DNA of 56,951 nt. Source: CAISTG01 sp964455185 (GTDB lineage: Bacteria > Patescibacteriota > Patescibacteriia > 2-01-FULL-39-33). The notes under the pieces were generated by a model that saw nothing but the letters and a program-made list of their open reading frames with translations, was not told where the DNA came from and made no database searches. Position 1 is the stretch's first letter; each line of letters starts with the position of its first letter. The DNA lies in assembly GCA_964455185.1 (NCBI GenBank), contig CAYVUR010000002.1, positions 1 through 56,951 on the forward strand, written 5' to 3'. Shown piece after piece: positions 18,816 through 26,517 of the stretch. A program made the position numbers and the translations under genes.

Positions 18816-20054
18816 ATGGATATGGAAGAGATAAATAATAATGAAGCTATTAAACCAGCAACCCAATCAGCAATTTCCAATGATGTTTATGTAATGCCTG
18901 ATAAATTTCGTCTAAAAAATCCTTCAGGCAGTAATTGGGTAATTATTATTTCTGCTTTGATTTTGTTACTAGTAATTTTTTTAACTGGAGGATATTTTGC
19001 TTATGATTTTTGGCAAAAATCTTTAATAATTCAAAAGCCAACAACGGAACAGCAACCTCCAGTAATAGAAATTCAAAAAGAAGAAATGATGCCGCTAAAT
19101 CCAGTAATTACTTCAACAACTAGTTCAACTGAAGAAGCAATTTCTACTTCTACAGCAACTTCTACAGAAGAATTATCTACGTCAACCGCAACTTCAACCG
19201 AAACGTCTGAAGAAATTAAATTTAGTTTAGATTCTGACAATGACGGTTTGACTGATATTGAAGAGGTTATTTTTGGCACAGCTCCGGCCAATCCTGATAC
19301 AGATGGCGATGGTTATAAAGATGGCGTAGAAGTAGTTAATGGTTATTCTCCCAATAAAGCGGGCAATGTTAAACTTTCTGATTCTCCTTTTATTTCTTCA
19401 ATTTTTACTGATTTCAGTTCTGATAACTTTGAACTTCTTTACCCCAAAGATTGGCGTATTAGTTTGGCAAAAGCTTCTAAACAATTAGTTTTAACAATTA
19501 ACACTGGAGAAGTCATAACAATTACTGTTAAAGATAATACAGATAAAATACCAGCAATGTCTTGGTATTTACAACAACACCCTCAGACACCAGTAAGTGA
19601 TTTAATAATGATTAATTCTAGAGACTTAACTGGTATTTATTCTTCTGATGGTTTATCAGCTTATTTAACAGATGGAGATAAATCTAAATTTTATGTTTTT
19701 GAATATATTATTGGTAAACAAAAAGAATTTCGTTATCCAGCTATTTTTGCTATGCTGATTAAGCAACTTTTAATTATACCTAATCCAGGATTAGATACAA
19801 AGAAATCAACAACTACTTCGTCACAAAATCAAGAATCAATTTATACTGCTTCAACTTGTGGTGGTTTTTTCTGTGCGACTAGTCCTTGCGGTTTACAACC
19901 AGATGGTAGTAATAGTTGTGAATCTAATCCACCAAAAGGTGTTTGTTATTTAAGTGCTTGTGATTCAGATTTAGATTGTTTAAATGGTCTTTCTTGTCAA
20001 GAAGTTAATTGTTATTCTGGCGATACTTTAATTTCTAGTATGGTTTGTAAATAA
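18816..20054 (+). CDS. membrane-anchored TSP3-repeat protein with cysteine-rich C-terminus
   Basis: A 412-aa protein of unknown function with the same plan as its upstream neighbour. It has a short N-terminal tail, a membrane helix at about 41-64, a low-complexity Thr/Ser/Glu linker (repeated STSTATSTEE, about 100-133) and two thrombospondin type 3 motifs (DSDNDGLTDIEE and DTDGDGYKDGVE, about 139-177). These are followed by an alpha/beta region of about 130 residues with a YPKDW motif and a cysteine-rich tail (about 348-412). The YPKDW region recalls the YPKDL region of the unknown protein between ftsA and ftsZ. A Ca-binding extracellular role is inferred. Confidence 0.72.
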   Translation: MDMEEINNNEAIKPATQSAISNDVYVMPDKFRLKNPSGSNWVIIISALILLLVIFLTGGYFAYDFWQKSLIIQKPTTEQQPPVIEIQKEEMMPLNPVITSTTSSTEEAISTSTATSTEELSTSTATSTETSEEIKFSLDSDNDGLTDIEEVIFGTAPANPDTDGDGYKDGVEVVNGYSPNKAGNVKLSDSPFISSIFTDFSSDNFELLYPKDWRISLAKASKQLVLTINTGEVITITVKDNTDKIPAMSWYLQQHPQTPVSDLIMINSRDLTGIYSSDGLSAYLTDGDKSKFYVFEYIIGKQKEFRYPAIFAMLIKQLLIIPNPGLDTKKSTTTSSQNQESIYTASTCGGFFCATSPCGLQPDGSNSCESNPPKGVCYLSACDSDLDCLNGLSCQEVNCYSGDTLISSMVCK

Positions 20055-20062
20055 AATAATCA

Positions 20063-20545
20063 ATGACTAAACATCAAATTAAGATATCATTTGATTTTAA
20101 TGGCAAGAAATCTGATAAAATTGTTGTAACAAGAATAGCTAAAGCTTTATCTTTAGCTTTTAAATCTTCTAAATCTTTTAAAAATAAAAGTTTTTCTTTA
20201 GCTATAGTTTCTGCTTCTGAAATTAAGAAATTAAATTTAATTTATCGAGGAAAAAATAAACCTACTGATGTACTTTCTTTTTCAGAAGCAGAAATAGATG
20301 AATTTGTTCCCTCAACAGAAAAAAAAGTTCAGGATTTAGGCGAGATAATAATTTGTAATCCCATTGTTTCTAAGCAAGCTAAACTTTATGGCTGGAGTAG
20401 AGAGGAAGAATTAGCTCGACTCTTAGTTCATGGCTTAGCTCATCTTTGTGGTTATCAACATGAAAACGTTAGTAAAAAAGAAGAATTAAAAATGATTAAG
20501 TTTGAAAAGAAAATTTTGAAATTAGCAGGATTTAATTTTTATTGA
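20063..20545 (+). CDS. ybeY: endoribonuclease YbeY
   Basis: Single-strand-specific zinc endoribonuclease involved in rRNA maturation and ribosome quality control. The hallmark metal motif HGxxHxxGYxH is present as HGLAHLCGYQH, with ligands His123, His127 and His133. The preceding PTDVLSF and DLGEIIICNP blocks are also typical. The length (160 aa) is normal. It starts 8 nt after the TSP3 gene and ends with TGA, evidence that TGA is a stop codon here. An AT-rich hairpin follows before the ftsA promoter. Confidence 0.93.
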   Translation: MTKHQIKISFDFNGKKSDKIVVTRIAKALSLAFKSSKSFKNKSFSLAIVSASEIKKLNLIYRGKNKPTDVLSFSEAEIDEFVPSTEKKVQDLGEIIICNPIVSKQAKLYGWSREEELARLLVHGLAHLCGYQHENVSKKEELKMIKFEKKILKLAGFNFY

Positions 20546-20555
20546 TTTATAAATT

Positions 20556-20578
20556 ATTGAACAAAAAATTTGTTCAAT
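20556..20578. terminator. possible terminator or insulator hairpin after ybeY
   Basis: A perfect 10-bp inverted repeat (20556-20565 with 20569-20578) encloses an AAA loop, 11 nt after the ybeY stop. No immediate T-tract follows; poly-A and poly-T appear about 12 nt later as part of the ftsA promoter. Weak as an intrinsic terminator. Confidence 0.35.
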
Positions 20579-20584
20579 TGATAT

Positions 20585-20613
20585 TTGTTAAAAAAAATTT
20601 TTTTTGTTATAAT
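20585..20613 (+). promoter_or_regulatory. promoter of the ftsA-ftsZ cluster
   Basis: TTGTTA (20585-20590) and TATAAT (20608-20613) are exactly 17 bp apart, 27 bp upstream of the ftsA start. The spacer is an A-tract followed by a T-tract. Confidence 0.7.
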
Positions 20614-20639
20614 AGTTTTGGATTAATTTAGTTATAGAT

Positions 20640-21890
20640 ATGCCCATGCTAAAAGACAATATAATTACAGGTTTAGATGTTGGTTCATCAGCTATTCGTG
20701 TAGTTGTTGGAGAAAAATCTAAAAATGATTCTAAAATTCGTATTATAGGAGCAGTTGAGGGTCCATCACAAGGAATTTCTAAAGGTTTAGTTGTTAGTGC
20801 CGAAGATGCTATTTCTGCAATTTCTTCAGTTTTAGAACGAGCTGAGAGAATGATTGGCCAGCCAATATCTAGTGCTTGGGTTGGAGTTAATGGCAGTCAT
20901 ATTACTACTTCCGAAAGTAAAGGCGTTGTTGCCGTATCTAAAGTTAATGGCGAAATAAAAGAATCAGATGTTGAAAGAGTAATAGCTAATGCTAAATCAG
21001 TTGCCGCTCCGCCTAATTATGAAATTTTACATGTAATTCCTAAAAGTTTTGTAGTAGATTCTCAGTCTGGTATTAAAGATCCAGTAGGCATGACAGGAAT
21101 CCGTTTAGAAGTTGAAACTCAAATTATACAAGGATTATCAGCTCAAATTAAAAATCTTATTAATTGTATTTATAGAACCGGATTAAATATAGATGATTTA
21201 GTTTTATCAATTTTAGCAACTTCTGAGAGCGTTTTAACTAATAGACAAAAAGATTTAGGAGTAGTGGTCATATCTTTGGGCGGCAAAACAACAAGTTTAG
21301 CTGTTTTTGAGGAAGGAGAATTATTGCATACAGCAGTAATTCCTTTGGGTTCTGATTATATTACTCAAGATATTGCCCTTTTATTAAGAATCTCTATGGA
21401 TACTGCAGAAAAGATAAAAGTTAGAGAAGGTAGTTGTTTGCCTAAGGATTTTAAAAAACAAGATGAAATGAAATTTTCTGATATTGGCGGATTAGAAGAA
21501 GGTATTTTCTCCAAAAAACAAATAGCAGAAATAATAGAAGCTAGAGTAGAAGAAATTTTTGAAAAAGTAGATAAAGAATTAAAAAAAATTGGTCGTTCGG
21601 GAATGTTACCAGCAGGAGCTGTATTAACAGGAGGAGGTGTTAAATTAGAAGGGATTGTTGATTTAGCTAAAAAAACTTTACGTCTCCCAGTTTCTATAGG
21701 TTATCCTCATGATTTAGTATCTTCTTTAGATAAAGTTAGCGACCCTGCCTTCACGGCCGCAGTTGGTTTAGTGCTTTGGGGAGCGCAAATGAGTAATCGT
21801 TCCGGTGGTATTAGATTGCCTTCTAATTTTGATGTAGTTGATAAAACAGTTAAGCAAATAAAAAAAATTTTTAAATCTTTATTACCATAA
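20640..21890 (+). CDS. ftsA: cell division protein FtsA
   Basis: Actin-like ATPase that tethers FtsZ to the cytoplasmic membrane and recruits the divisome. The N-terminal phosphate-1 motif is visible as TGLDVGSSAIRVVVGE, followed by the SHS2-type insertion (SAWVGVNGSHITTSESKGVV). The phosphate-2 region VVISLGGKTTSLAVFEEGEL and the adenosine motif AGAVLTGGGVKLEG follow. The C-terminus carries a basic amphipathic stretch (VKQIKKIFKSLLP) fitting the membrane-targeting helix. Length 416 aa is normal. ATG 20640 is the likely start (a second in-frame ATG follows two codons later). Its promoter is immediately upstream, and it is in a cluster with ftsZ. Confidence 0.95.
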   Translation: MPMLKDNIITGLDVGSSAIRVVVGEKSKNDSKIRIIGAVEGPSQGISKGLVVSAEDAISAISSVLERAERMIGQPISSAWVGVNGSHITTSESKGVVAVSKVNGEIKESDVERVIANAKSVAAPPNYEILHVIPKSFVVDSQSGIKDPVGMTGIRLEVETQIIQGLSAQIKNLINCIYRTGLNIDDLVLSILATSESVLTNRQKDLGVVVISLGGKTTSLAVFEEGELLHTAVIPLGSDYITQDIALLLRISMDTAEKIKVREGSCLPKDFKKQDEMKFSDIGGLEEGIFSKKQIAEIIEARVEEIFEKVDKELKKIGRSGMLPAGAVLTGGGVKLEGIVDLAKKTLRLPVSIGYPHDLVSSLDKVSDPAFTAAVGLVLWGAQMSNRSGGIRLPSNFDVVDKTVKQIKKIFKSLLP

Positions 21891-21895
21891 ATTTT

Positions 21896-22624
21896 ATGCC
21901 TAGAAAAAAAACTAATCAAGGAATTATTTTAGAATCTAATGTTAATAATGATTATTCTGAAGATAAATTAGTAAAATCATCAAAATTTTCTTTAATAACA
22001 ATTATCTTATTTTTAATGGTAGTGGGTTTATCTGGTTTTTTGATTTATGATAAATTTTTATCATCAATGGAGTTTAATTTTTTTAATCGAGACCAAGATG
22101 AATCTGTTATTGGAGATAATTATCAAGTGCCTTTGGGTATTTTTTCTTCTGAACAATCTGCACAACAAGATCCTACAACTTTTTGGGAAACTTTTAATTT
22201 TACTTTATCTCCAACTACTGGAGAAAGGTTGTATTCATTTAAATATCCTAAAGATTTACAAGTTGAGCAAAATGGTAATTTAGTTAAATTAAGTAATATC
22301 TCTACTTCTAGTGAATTTCAGTTATTGATTAATTTTGAAGATTATGAAGGAGATTTTTCGAAATGGATTAAAGAACAAGATAAAATTTCTGCAACAGCTT
22401 GGGAGGGTAAACCTGCTATAGAAATAGTTACTTCAAGTGAGGCTACTTTTATGGAAATACCGGCCTTAATTCGTCAACAAAAAATGTTAGCCGCAAATTT
22501 AATGTCTTATGTTATTTATTTTAAGAAAGAGGGAAAAATTTTCTCAATTTCTATAGTAGCGCCCCAATTAACTCAAGAAATAATTAATTTTTATTTGACT
22601 TTTATTAATAATTTTAAGTTTTAA
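21896..22624 (+). CDS. unknown single-span membrane protein between ftsA and ftsZ
   Basis: A 242-aa protein not recognised as a named family. A cytoplasmic basic N-terminus is followed by one membrane helix at about 30-52. An exterior alpha/beta domain of about 190 residues begins after a Thr/Pro-rich linker and contains YSFKYPKDLQVEQ and a C-terminal IVAPQLTQEIINFYLTF. The domain looks like that in the upstream TSP3 protein (YPKDW), perhaps a PsbP/MOG1-like fold. It lies 5 nt after ftsA and 21 nt before ftsZ, so co-expression is likely. A division role is only suggested by position. Confidence 0.6.
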   Translation: MPRKKTNQGIILESNVNNDYSEDKLVKSSKFSLITIILFLMVVGLSGFLIYDKFLSSMEFNFFNRDQDESVIGDNYQVPLGIFSSEQSAQQDPTTFWETFNFTLSPTTGERLYSFKYPKDLQVEQNGNLVKLSNISTSSEFQLLINFEDYEGDFSKWIKEQDKISATAWEGKPAIEIVTSSEATFMEIPALIRQQKMLAANLMSYVIYFKKEGKIFSISIVAPQLTQEIINFYLTFINNFKF

Positions 22625-22645
22625 TTATTTAATTAATTTTAAGAT

Positions 22646-23959
22646 ATGCCAGAAATAAAACCGGAAATTGAAACTATTGCTAAAATTAAGGTTGTAGGCG
22701 TTGGTGGTTCAGGTTGTTCCGCAGTTAATCGAATGATTTCTGCTAAAATTAGAGGAGTTGATTTTATAGTTATTAATACTGATTTACAGGCTTTGCATAA
22801 TAATGAATCAAAAAATAAACTCCATATTGGACAAAAGATAACTAAGGGGTTAGGTGCGGGCATGAATCCCGAAGTAGGTTTAGCTGCTGCCCAAGAAAAT
22901 GCTAATGAAATTAGAGAAATACTTAAAGGGTCTGATATGGTTTTTATTACTTGCGGTTTAGGTGGGGGAACAGGAACTGGTGCTTCTCCAGTAGTAGCTC
23001 AGATAGCTAAAGATCTTGGAGCTTTAGTAGTGGCTGTAGTAACTAAACCTTTTCAGTTTGAAGGAGTTAAGCGTTCGGAAATCGCTGAAGAAGGGTTGAA
23101 TTTACTGAAACAAAATGTTGATGCTATAATAACTATTCCTAATGATAAAATTTGGCAAATAGTTGACCAAAAAACCTCAGTTTTAGATGCTTTTAAAATT
23201 GTTGATGATGTTTTGCGACAAGGAATACAAGGTATATCTGAAATTATAACAATCCCAGCTTTAATTAATGTTGACTTTGCTGATGTTAAAGCAGTAATGA
23301 AGGATGCTGGTTCGGCTTTAATGAGTATAGGCGAGGCTTCAGGCGATAATCGAGCAGTTCAAGCGGCAAAAGCAGCAATTTCTTCACCTCTTTTAGATTT
23401 ATCAATTGATGGAGCCAAAGGAGTTTTATTTGTTATTTCTGGGGGCAATGATTTAACTATGAATGAAATAAAGGAAATAACTGATATTATAACTGCTGGA
23501 GTTTCTGAAGATGCCAAAATAATTTTTGGAGCTAATATAGATGAGAATATAAAAGGAAAAATTAGAATTACTTTAGTGGCTACTGGTTTTGGTGAAACTC
23601 AATCAAGAAAACAGGATTCAACAAAAAGTAATTTAGGTTATCGTTTAAATAAGATATTTTTAGAACCAGATATAAAAAATGAAGAAGTTTCAACTACAAA
23701 TTCAATAAAAAAGACACCTAGTCCATATCAGCCGGAAAAAAATTCTAATAAATCTAAGTTTTTATCTGATATAGAAACTAAATCTTCTGAAAAAATTAAG
23801 TTTTTTTCTTCAATAAACGATGAAGAAGAGGAGGAGGAAAGAGAAAATCAAGAACAAACTAAAAATCCTCCTTTAACTTGGAAACAGCAAAAAATTGAAG
23901 AGATTGATGAAGATGAAGATTTAGAAATTCCGCCTTTTTTAAGAAAAAAAATGAAATAA
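22646..23959 (+). CDS. ftsZ: cell division protein FtsZ
   Basis: Tubulin-like GTPase that forms the cytokinetic ring. The N-terminal nucleotide loop (VVGVGGSGCSAVNRM) and tubulin signature GGGTGTG (residues 106-112, followed by ASPVVA) are intact, as are the T7-loop region (NVDFADVKAVMKDAGSA) and the C-terminal polymerisation domain. A charged low-complexity linker (about 335-420) ends in the conserved peptide LEIPPFLRKKMK, which normally binds FtsA and other partners. Length 437 aa. A strong terminator follows, closing the ftsA-unknown-ftsZ unit. Confidence 0.97.
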   Translation: MPEIKPEIETIAKIKVVGVGGSGCSAVNRMISAKIRGVDFIVINTDLQALHNNESKNKLHIGQKITKGLGAGMNPEVGLAAAQENANEIREILKGSDMVFITCGLGGGTGTGASPVVAQIAKDLGALVVAVVTKPFQFEGVKRSEIAEEGLNLLKQNVDAIITIPNDKIWQIVDQKTSVLDAFKIVDDVLRQGIQGISEIITIPALINVDFADVKAVMKDAGSALMSIGEASGDNRAVQAAKAAISSPLLDLSIDGAKGVLFVISGGNDLTMNEIKEITDIITAGVSEDAKIIFGANIDENIKGKIRITLVATGFGETQSRKQDSTKSNLGYRLNKIFLEPDIKNEEVSTTNSIKKTPSPYQPEKNSNKSKFLSDIETKSSEKIKFFSSINDEEEEEERENQEQTKNPPLTWKQQKIEEIDEDEDLEIPPFLRKKMK

Positions 23960-23968
23960 ATAATTTAA

Positions 23969-23992
23969 AACCCGAGAAAATCGGGTTTTTTT
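23969..23992 (+). terminator. intrinsic terminator after ftsZ
   Basis: Stem AACCCGA / TCGGGTT (23969-23975 with 23981-23987) and a run of T to 23992, ten nt after the ftsZ stop. Confidence 0.88.
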
Positions 23993-24066
23993 AGGTATAA
24001 AATTTTATGGATTTTTATTATCCACATATTAAAAAAATATTAAAAAAACCCCAATAAAAATGAGCG

Positions 24067-24095
24067 TTGACGAGGTTATTTTACCCAGTTATAAT
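24067..24095 (+). promoter_or_regulatory. strong promoter of nrdD
   Basis: TTGACG (24067-24072) and TATAAT (24090-24095) with a 17-bp spacer. A start near 24102 gives a structured 5' leader of about 95 nt before nrdD. Confidence 0.8.
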
Positions 24096-24108
24096 AATAA
24101 CAACAATT

Positions 24109-24164
24109 AAGACCAGGAGGTGTATTTTTCGGTTTTTAAAGTCAGTAATGATTCCACTGGTCTT
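24109..24164 (+). promoter_or_regulatory. structured nrdD leader with embedded GGAGGTG
   Basis: AAGACCAG (24109-24116) pairs perfectly with CTGGTCTT (24157-24164), closing a domain of about 40 nt a few nt from the expected transcript start. A perfect AGGAGGTG (24115-24122) begins in the 5' arm and faces into the loop. nrdD itself starts 33 nt after the closing stem with no SD. A regulatory leader is likely; no known riboswitch class was recognised. The rest of the 237-nt ftsZ-nrdD spacer holds only the terminator and promoter. Confidence 0.5.
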
Positions 24165-24196
24165 TTATTAGTCTTAAAAAATAAGAGTCTTTTATT

Positions 24197-26245
24197 ATGG
24201 AAAATCAAATTAAACAAATAAGAAAACGTAATGGAGATATAGTAGATTTTGATCAGAAAAAAATTACCACTGCCATATATAAGGCTCTTTTTGCTGTTGG
24301 TAAAGATGATTTGGAATTAGCTCAAGCCATCTCAGAAAAAGTGGTTCAAGCTCTTAATTCTAAATTTCATCCTAGATCAATTCCTGCTATAGAAGAAATT
24401 CAAGATATAGTAGAAGAAGTTCTTATTAAAGAAAATCTTATTAAAGCCGCTAAAGCTTATATTATTTATCGTGAACAGCATGCTAGATTGCGTGAAATGA
24501 AAGAATTGTTAAATTCTAATGATATTATTGAAGGATATTTGCAGAAAATTGATTGGAAAGTTAAAGAAAACGCCAACATGGCTTATTCTTTGCAAGGATT
24601 AAATAATCATGTGGCTTCCGCTGTTAGTTCCCATTATTGGCTTAATAAAATTTATCCTCCAGAAATTAGAAATGCTCATAACGATGGGACTATTCATATT
24701 CATGATTTACAAATTTTAGCTGTTTATTGTTGTGGTTGGGATTTACAAGCTTTACTTAGAGTTGGTTTTGGTGGTGTTGATGGTAAGGTACAAAGTAAAC
24801 CAGCTAAACATTTTCGTGTAGCGTTAGGGCAGTTAGTTAATTTTTTCTATACCTTACAAGGTGAGGCGGCAGGAGCTCAAGCTTTTGCTAATTTTGATAC
24901 TCTTTTGGCTCCTTTTATTCGTTATGATAATTTAGATTATCATAAAGTTAAACAAGCAATGCAGGAGTTTATTTTTAATATGAATGTTCCTACTCGTGTC
25001 GGTTTCCAAACTCCTTTTACTAATTTAACTTTTGATTTAACTTGTCCACCAACTTTAGCTAACGAACCAGTCTTAATTGGCGGTTTACCACAAAAAGAAA
25101 CTTATAAAGAGTTTCAGAAAGAAATGGATATGATTAATCGTGCTTTTGCTGAAGTTATGATGGATGGAGACGCTCGAGGACGAGTTTTTACTTTTCCTAT
25201 ACCTACTTATAATATCTCTAAAGATTTTAATTGGGATAATGAAGTCCTTGATCCAATTTGGGAAATTACAGCTAAATACGGTATTCCTTATTTTGCTAAT
25301 TTTGTTAACAGCGATATGAAAGCTGAGGACGCTCGTTCAATGTGTTGCCGTTTACGTTTAGATAATCGAGAATTACGTAAGCGTGGCGGAGGAATTTTTG
25401 CGGCCAATCCTTTAACTGGGTCTGTTGGGGTAGTTACTGTTAATTTATCAAGAATTGGATATTTATCTAAAGGTAATGAAGAAGCTTTTTTTAGTCGTTT
25501 AAGTCAAGTAATGGAATTGTCTCGTCAAAGTCTTAAACTTAAAAGAGAAATTTTAGAAAGATTTACTGAATTAGGGCTTTATCCTTATTCAAAATTTTAT
25601 TTAAAAGATATTAAAGAAAGATTTGGTCAATATTGGAGAAATCATTTTAATACTATTGGTATCAATGGTATGAATGAAGCAATTCTGAATTTCTTAAATA
25701 AACCGCTTGCTTCTCCTGAAGGTATGCAATTTGCTGAAAAAGTTATGGATTTTATGTTGCAAAGATTAGCAAAATATCAAGAAGAAGACGACCAACTTTA
25801 CAATTTAGAAGCAACCCCGGCTGAAGGAGCGACTTATCGTTTTGCAAAAAAAGATAAAGAACTTTATCCTGATATTATAGTTGCTAATGAAGAAGCTTAT
25901 AAACAATCTTGTTGTGCTCCGTATTACACCAACTCCTCTCATTTCCCAGTTAATTATTCTAATGATATTTTTGAAGTTTTAGAAAAACAAGATAATTTAC
26001 AGATAAAATATACCGGAGGAACAGTAATCCATATTTTTTTAGGTGAAAAAATGCCTGATATAGTTAGTACTAAAAATTTAGTTAGAAAGATTGCAGAAAA
26101 TTTTCGTTTGCCATATTATACTCTTACCCCAACTTTTTCAGTTTGCCCTAAACATGGTTATCTAGCTGGAGAGCATCATTATTGCCCTCATTGTGATGCA
26201 GAGATTGGTTACATTCAAGAACAAAAAGAGAAATTGCCTTTATAA
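24197..26245 (+). CDS. nrdD: anaerobic ribonucleoside-triphosphate reductase, large body lacking the glycyl-radical domain
   Basis: Class III ribonucleotide reductase body, which reduces NTPs to dNTPs without oxygen. The N-terminal ATP-cone (IRKRNGDIVDFDQKKITTAI, to about residue 95) is the allosteric domain. The ten-stranded barrel follows, with LNNHVASAVSSHYWLNKIYP, AVYCCGWDLQALLRVGFGG, MCCRLRLDNRELRKRGGG and SCCAPYYTNSSHFPVNY. The C-terminal zinc region carries Cys650, Cys663 and Cys666, after which the protein stops at residue 682. The RVxGY glycyl-radical loop that normally follows this zinc site within about 15-20 residues is absent. It is encoded 96 nt downstream as a separate gene (26342-26515). 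Four in-frame stops separate the two, so simple readthrough is unlikely. Confidence 0.93.
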   Translation: MENQIKQIRKRNGDIVDFDQKKITTAIYKALFAVGKDDLELAQAISEKVVQALNSKFHPRSIPAIEEIQDIVEEVLIKENLIKAAKAYIIYREQHARLREMKELLNSNDIIEGYLQKIDWKVKENANMAYSLQGLNNHVASAVSSHYWLNKIYPPEIRNAHNDGTIHIHDLQILAVYCCGWDLQALLRVGFGGVDGKVQSKPAKHFRVALGQLVNFFYTLQGEAAGAQAFANFDTLLAPFIRYDNLDYHKVKQAMQEFIFNMNVPTRVGFQTPFTNLTFDLTCPPTLANEPVLIGGLPQKETYKEFQKEMDMINRAFAEVMMDGDARGRVFTFPIPTYNISKDFNWDNEVLDPIWEITAKYGIPYFANFVNSDMKAEDARSMCCRLRLDNRELRKRGGGIFAANPLTGSVGVVTVNLSRIGYLSKGNEEAFFSRLSQVMELSRQSLKLKREILERFTELGLYPYSKFYLKDIKERFGQYWRNHFNTIGINGMNEAILNFLNKPLASPEGMQFAEKVMDFMLQRLAKYQEEDDQLYNLEATPAEGATYRFAKKDKELYPDIIVANEEAYKQSCCAPYYTNSSHFPVNYSNDIFEVLEKQDNLQIKYTGGTVIHIFLGEKMPDIVSTKNLVRKIAENFRLPYYTLTPTFSVCPKHGYLAGEHHYCPHCDAEIGYIQEQKEKLPL

Positions 26246-26304
26246 AATATTTTAATTTAGCAAAAATAATTAGTCTTTTAATAATTTTTTTAATGTGTTA
26301 TATT

Positions 26305-26310
26305 TATAAT
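26305..26310 (+). promoter_or_regulatory. possible -10 element for the glycyl-radical gene
   Basis: A perfect TATAAT about 30 bp upstream of ATG 26342; no good -35 is visible 16-18 bp upstream. It would allow expression of the small gene and nrdG independently of nrdD. Confidence 0.35.
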
Positions 26311-26341
26311 TACATTTAATAAATAATCTCAAAATAATTTT

Positions 26342-26515
26342 ATGGAAGGTACAAAAGAAAAAATGGAGAGACAACCTTGCGAAGTCTACTCCAGAATAGT
26401 GGGTTATATTAGACCAGTTGATCAATGGAATCCGGGTAAACAATCTGAATTTGTTGACCGAAAAACTTTTGATGTTAATGTTTGTTCTATAAAAGATGAT
26501 AAAGTAGAGATATAA
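26342..26515 (+). CDS. stand-alone glycyl-radical domain of NrdD (57 aa)
   Basis: A 57-codon gene encoding what is normally the C-terminal end of NrdD. The core EVYSRIVGYIRPV with Gly21 is the glycyl-radical loop, followed by WNPGKQSEFVDRKTF, a close match to the end of archaeal/Thermotoga-type NrdD. It starts with its own ATG, is preceded by 96 nt of AT-rich non-coding sequence after the nrdD stop, and its stop is 2 nt before the nrdG ATG. NrdG would generate the radical on Gly21, and the peptide must then dock into the NrdD barrel in trans. The logic resembles GrcA (YfiD), the spare glycyl-radical part for pyruvate formate-lyase. The frame is the same as nrdD, so an ancestral fused gene that broke is plausible. 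Confidence 0.88.
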   Translation: MEGTKEKMERQPCEVYSRIVGYIRPVDQWNPGKQSEFVDRKTFDVNVCSIKDDKVEI

Positions 26516-26517
26516 CT

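Noticed and set aside
19108..19212. Short tandem DNA repeat as a CRISPR or VNTR candidate
   Set aside because: It encodes the Ser/Thr/Glu linker STSTATSTEE; the units are imperfect and lack spacers.
24120..24221. 33-codon GTG frame in the nrdD leader overlapping the nrdD start
   Set aside because: The GTG is part of the GGAGGTG itself, leaving no spacing for it to act as an SD, and the peptide resembles nothing. It may be chance.
24197..26515. nrdD and the glycyl-radical peptide as one gene joined by frameshifting or stop readthrough
   Set aside because: Both parts are in the same frame, so no shift is needed, but four in-frame stops and 96 nt of AT-rich non-coding sequence lie between them, and the second part has its own ATG.
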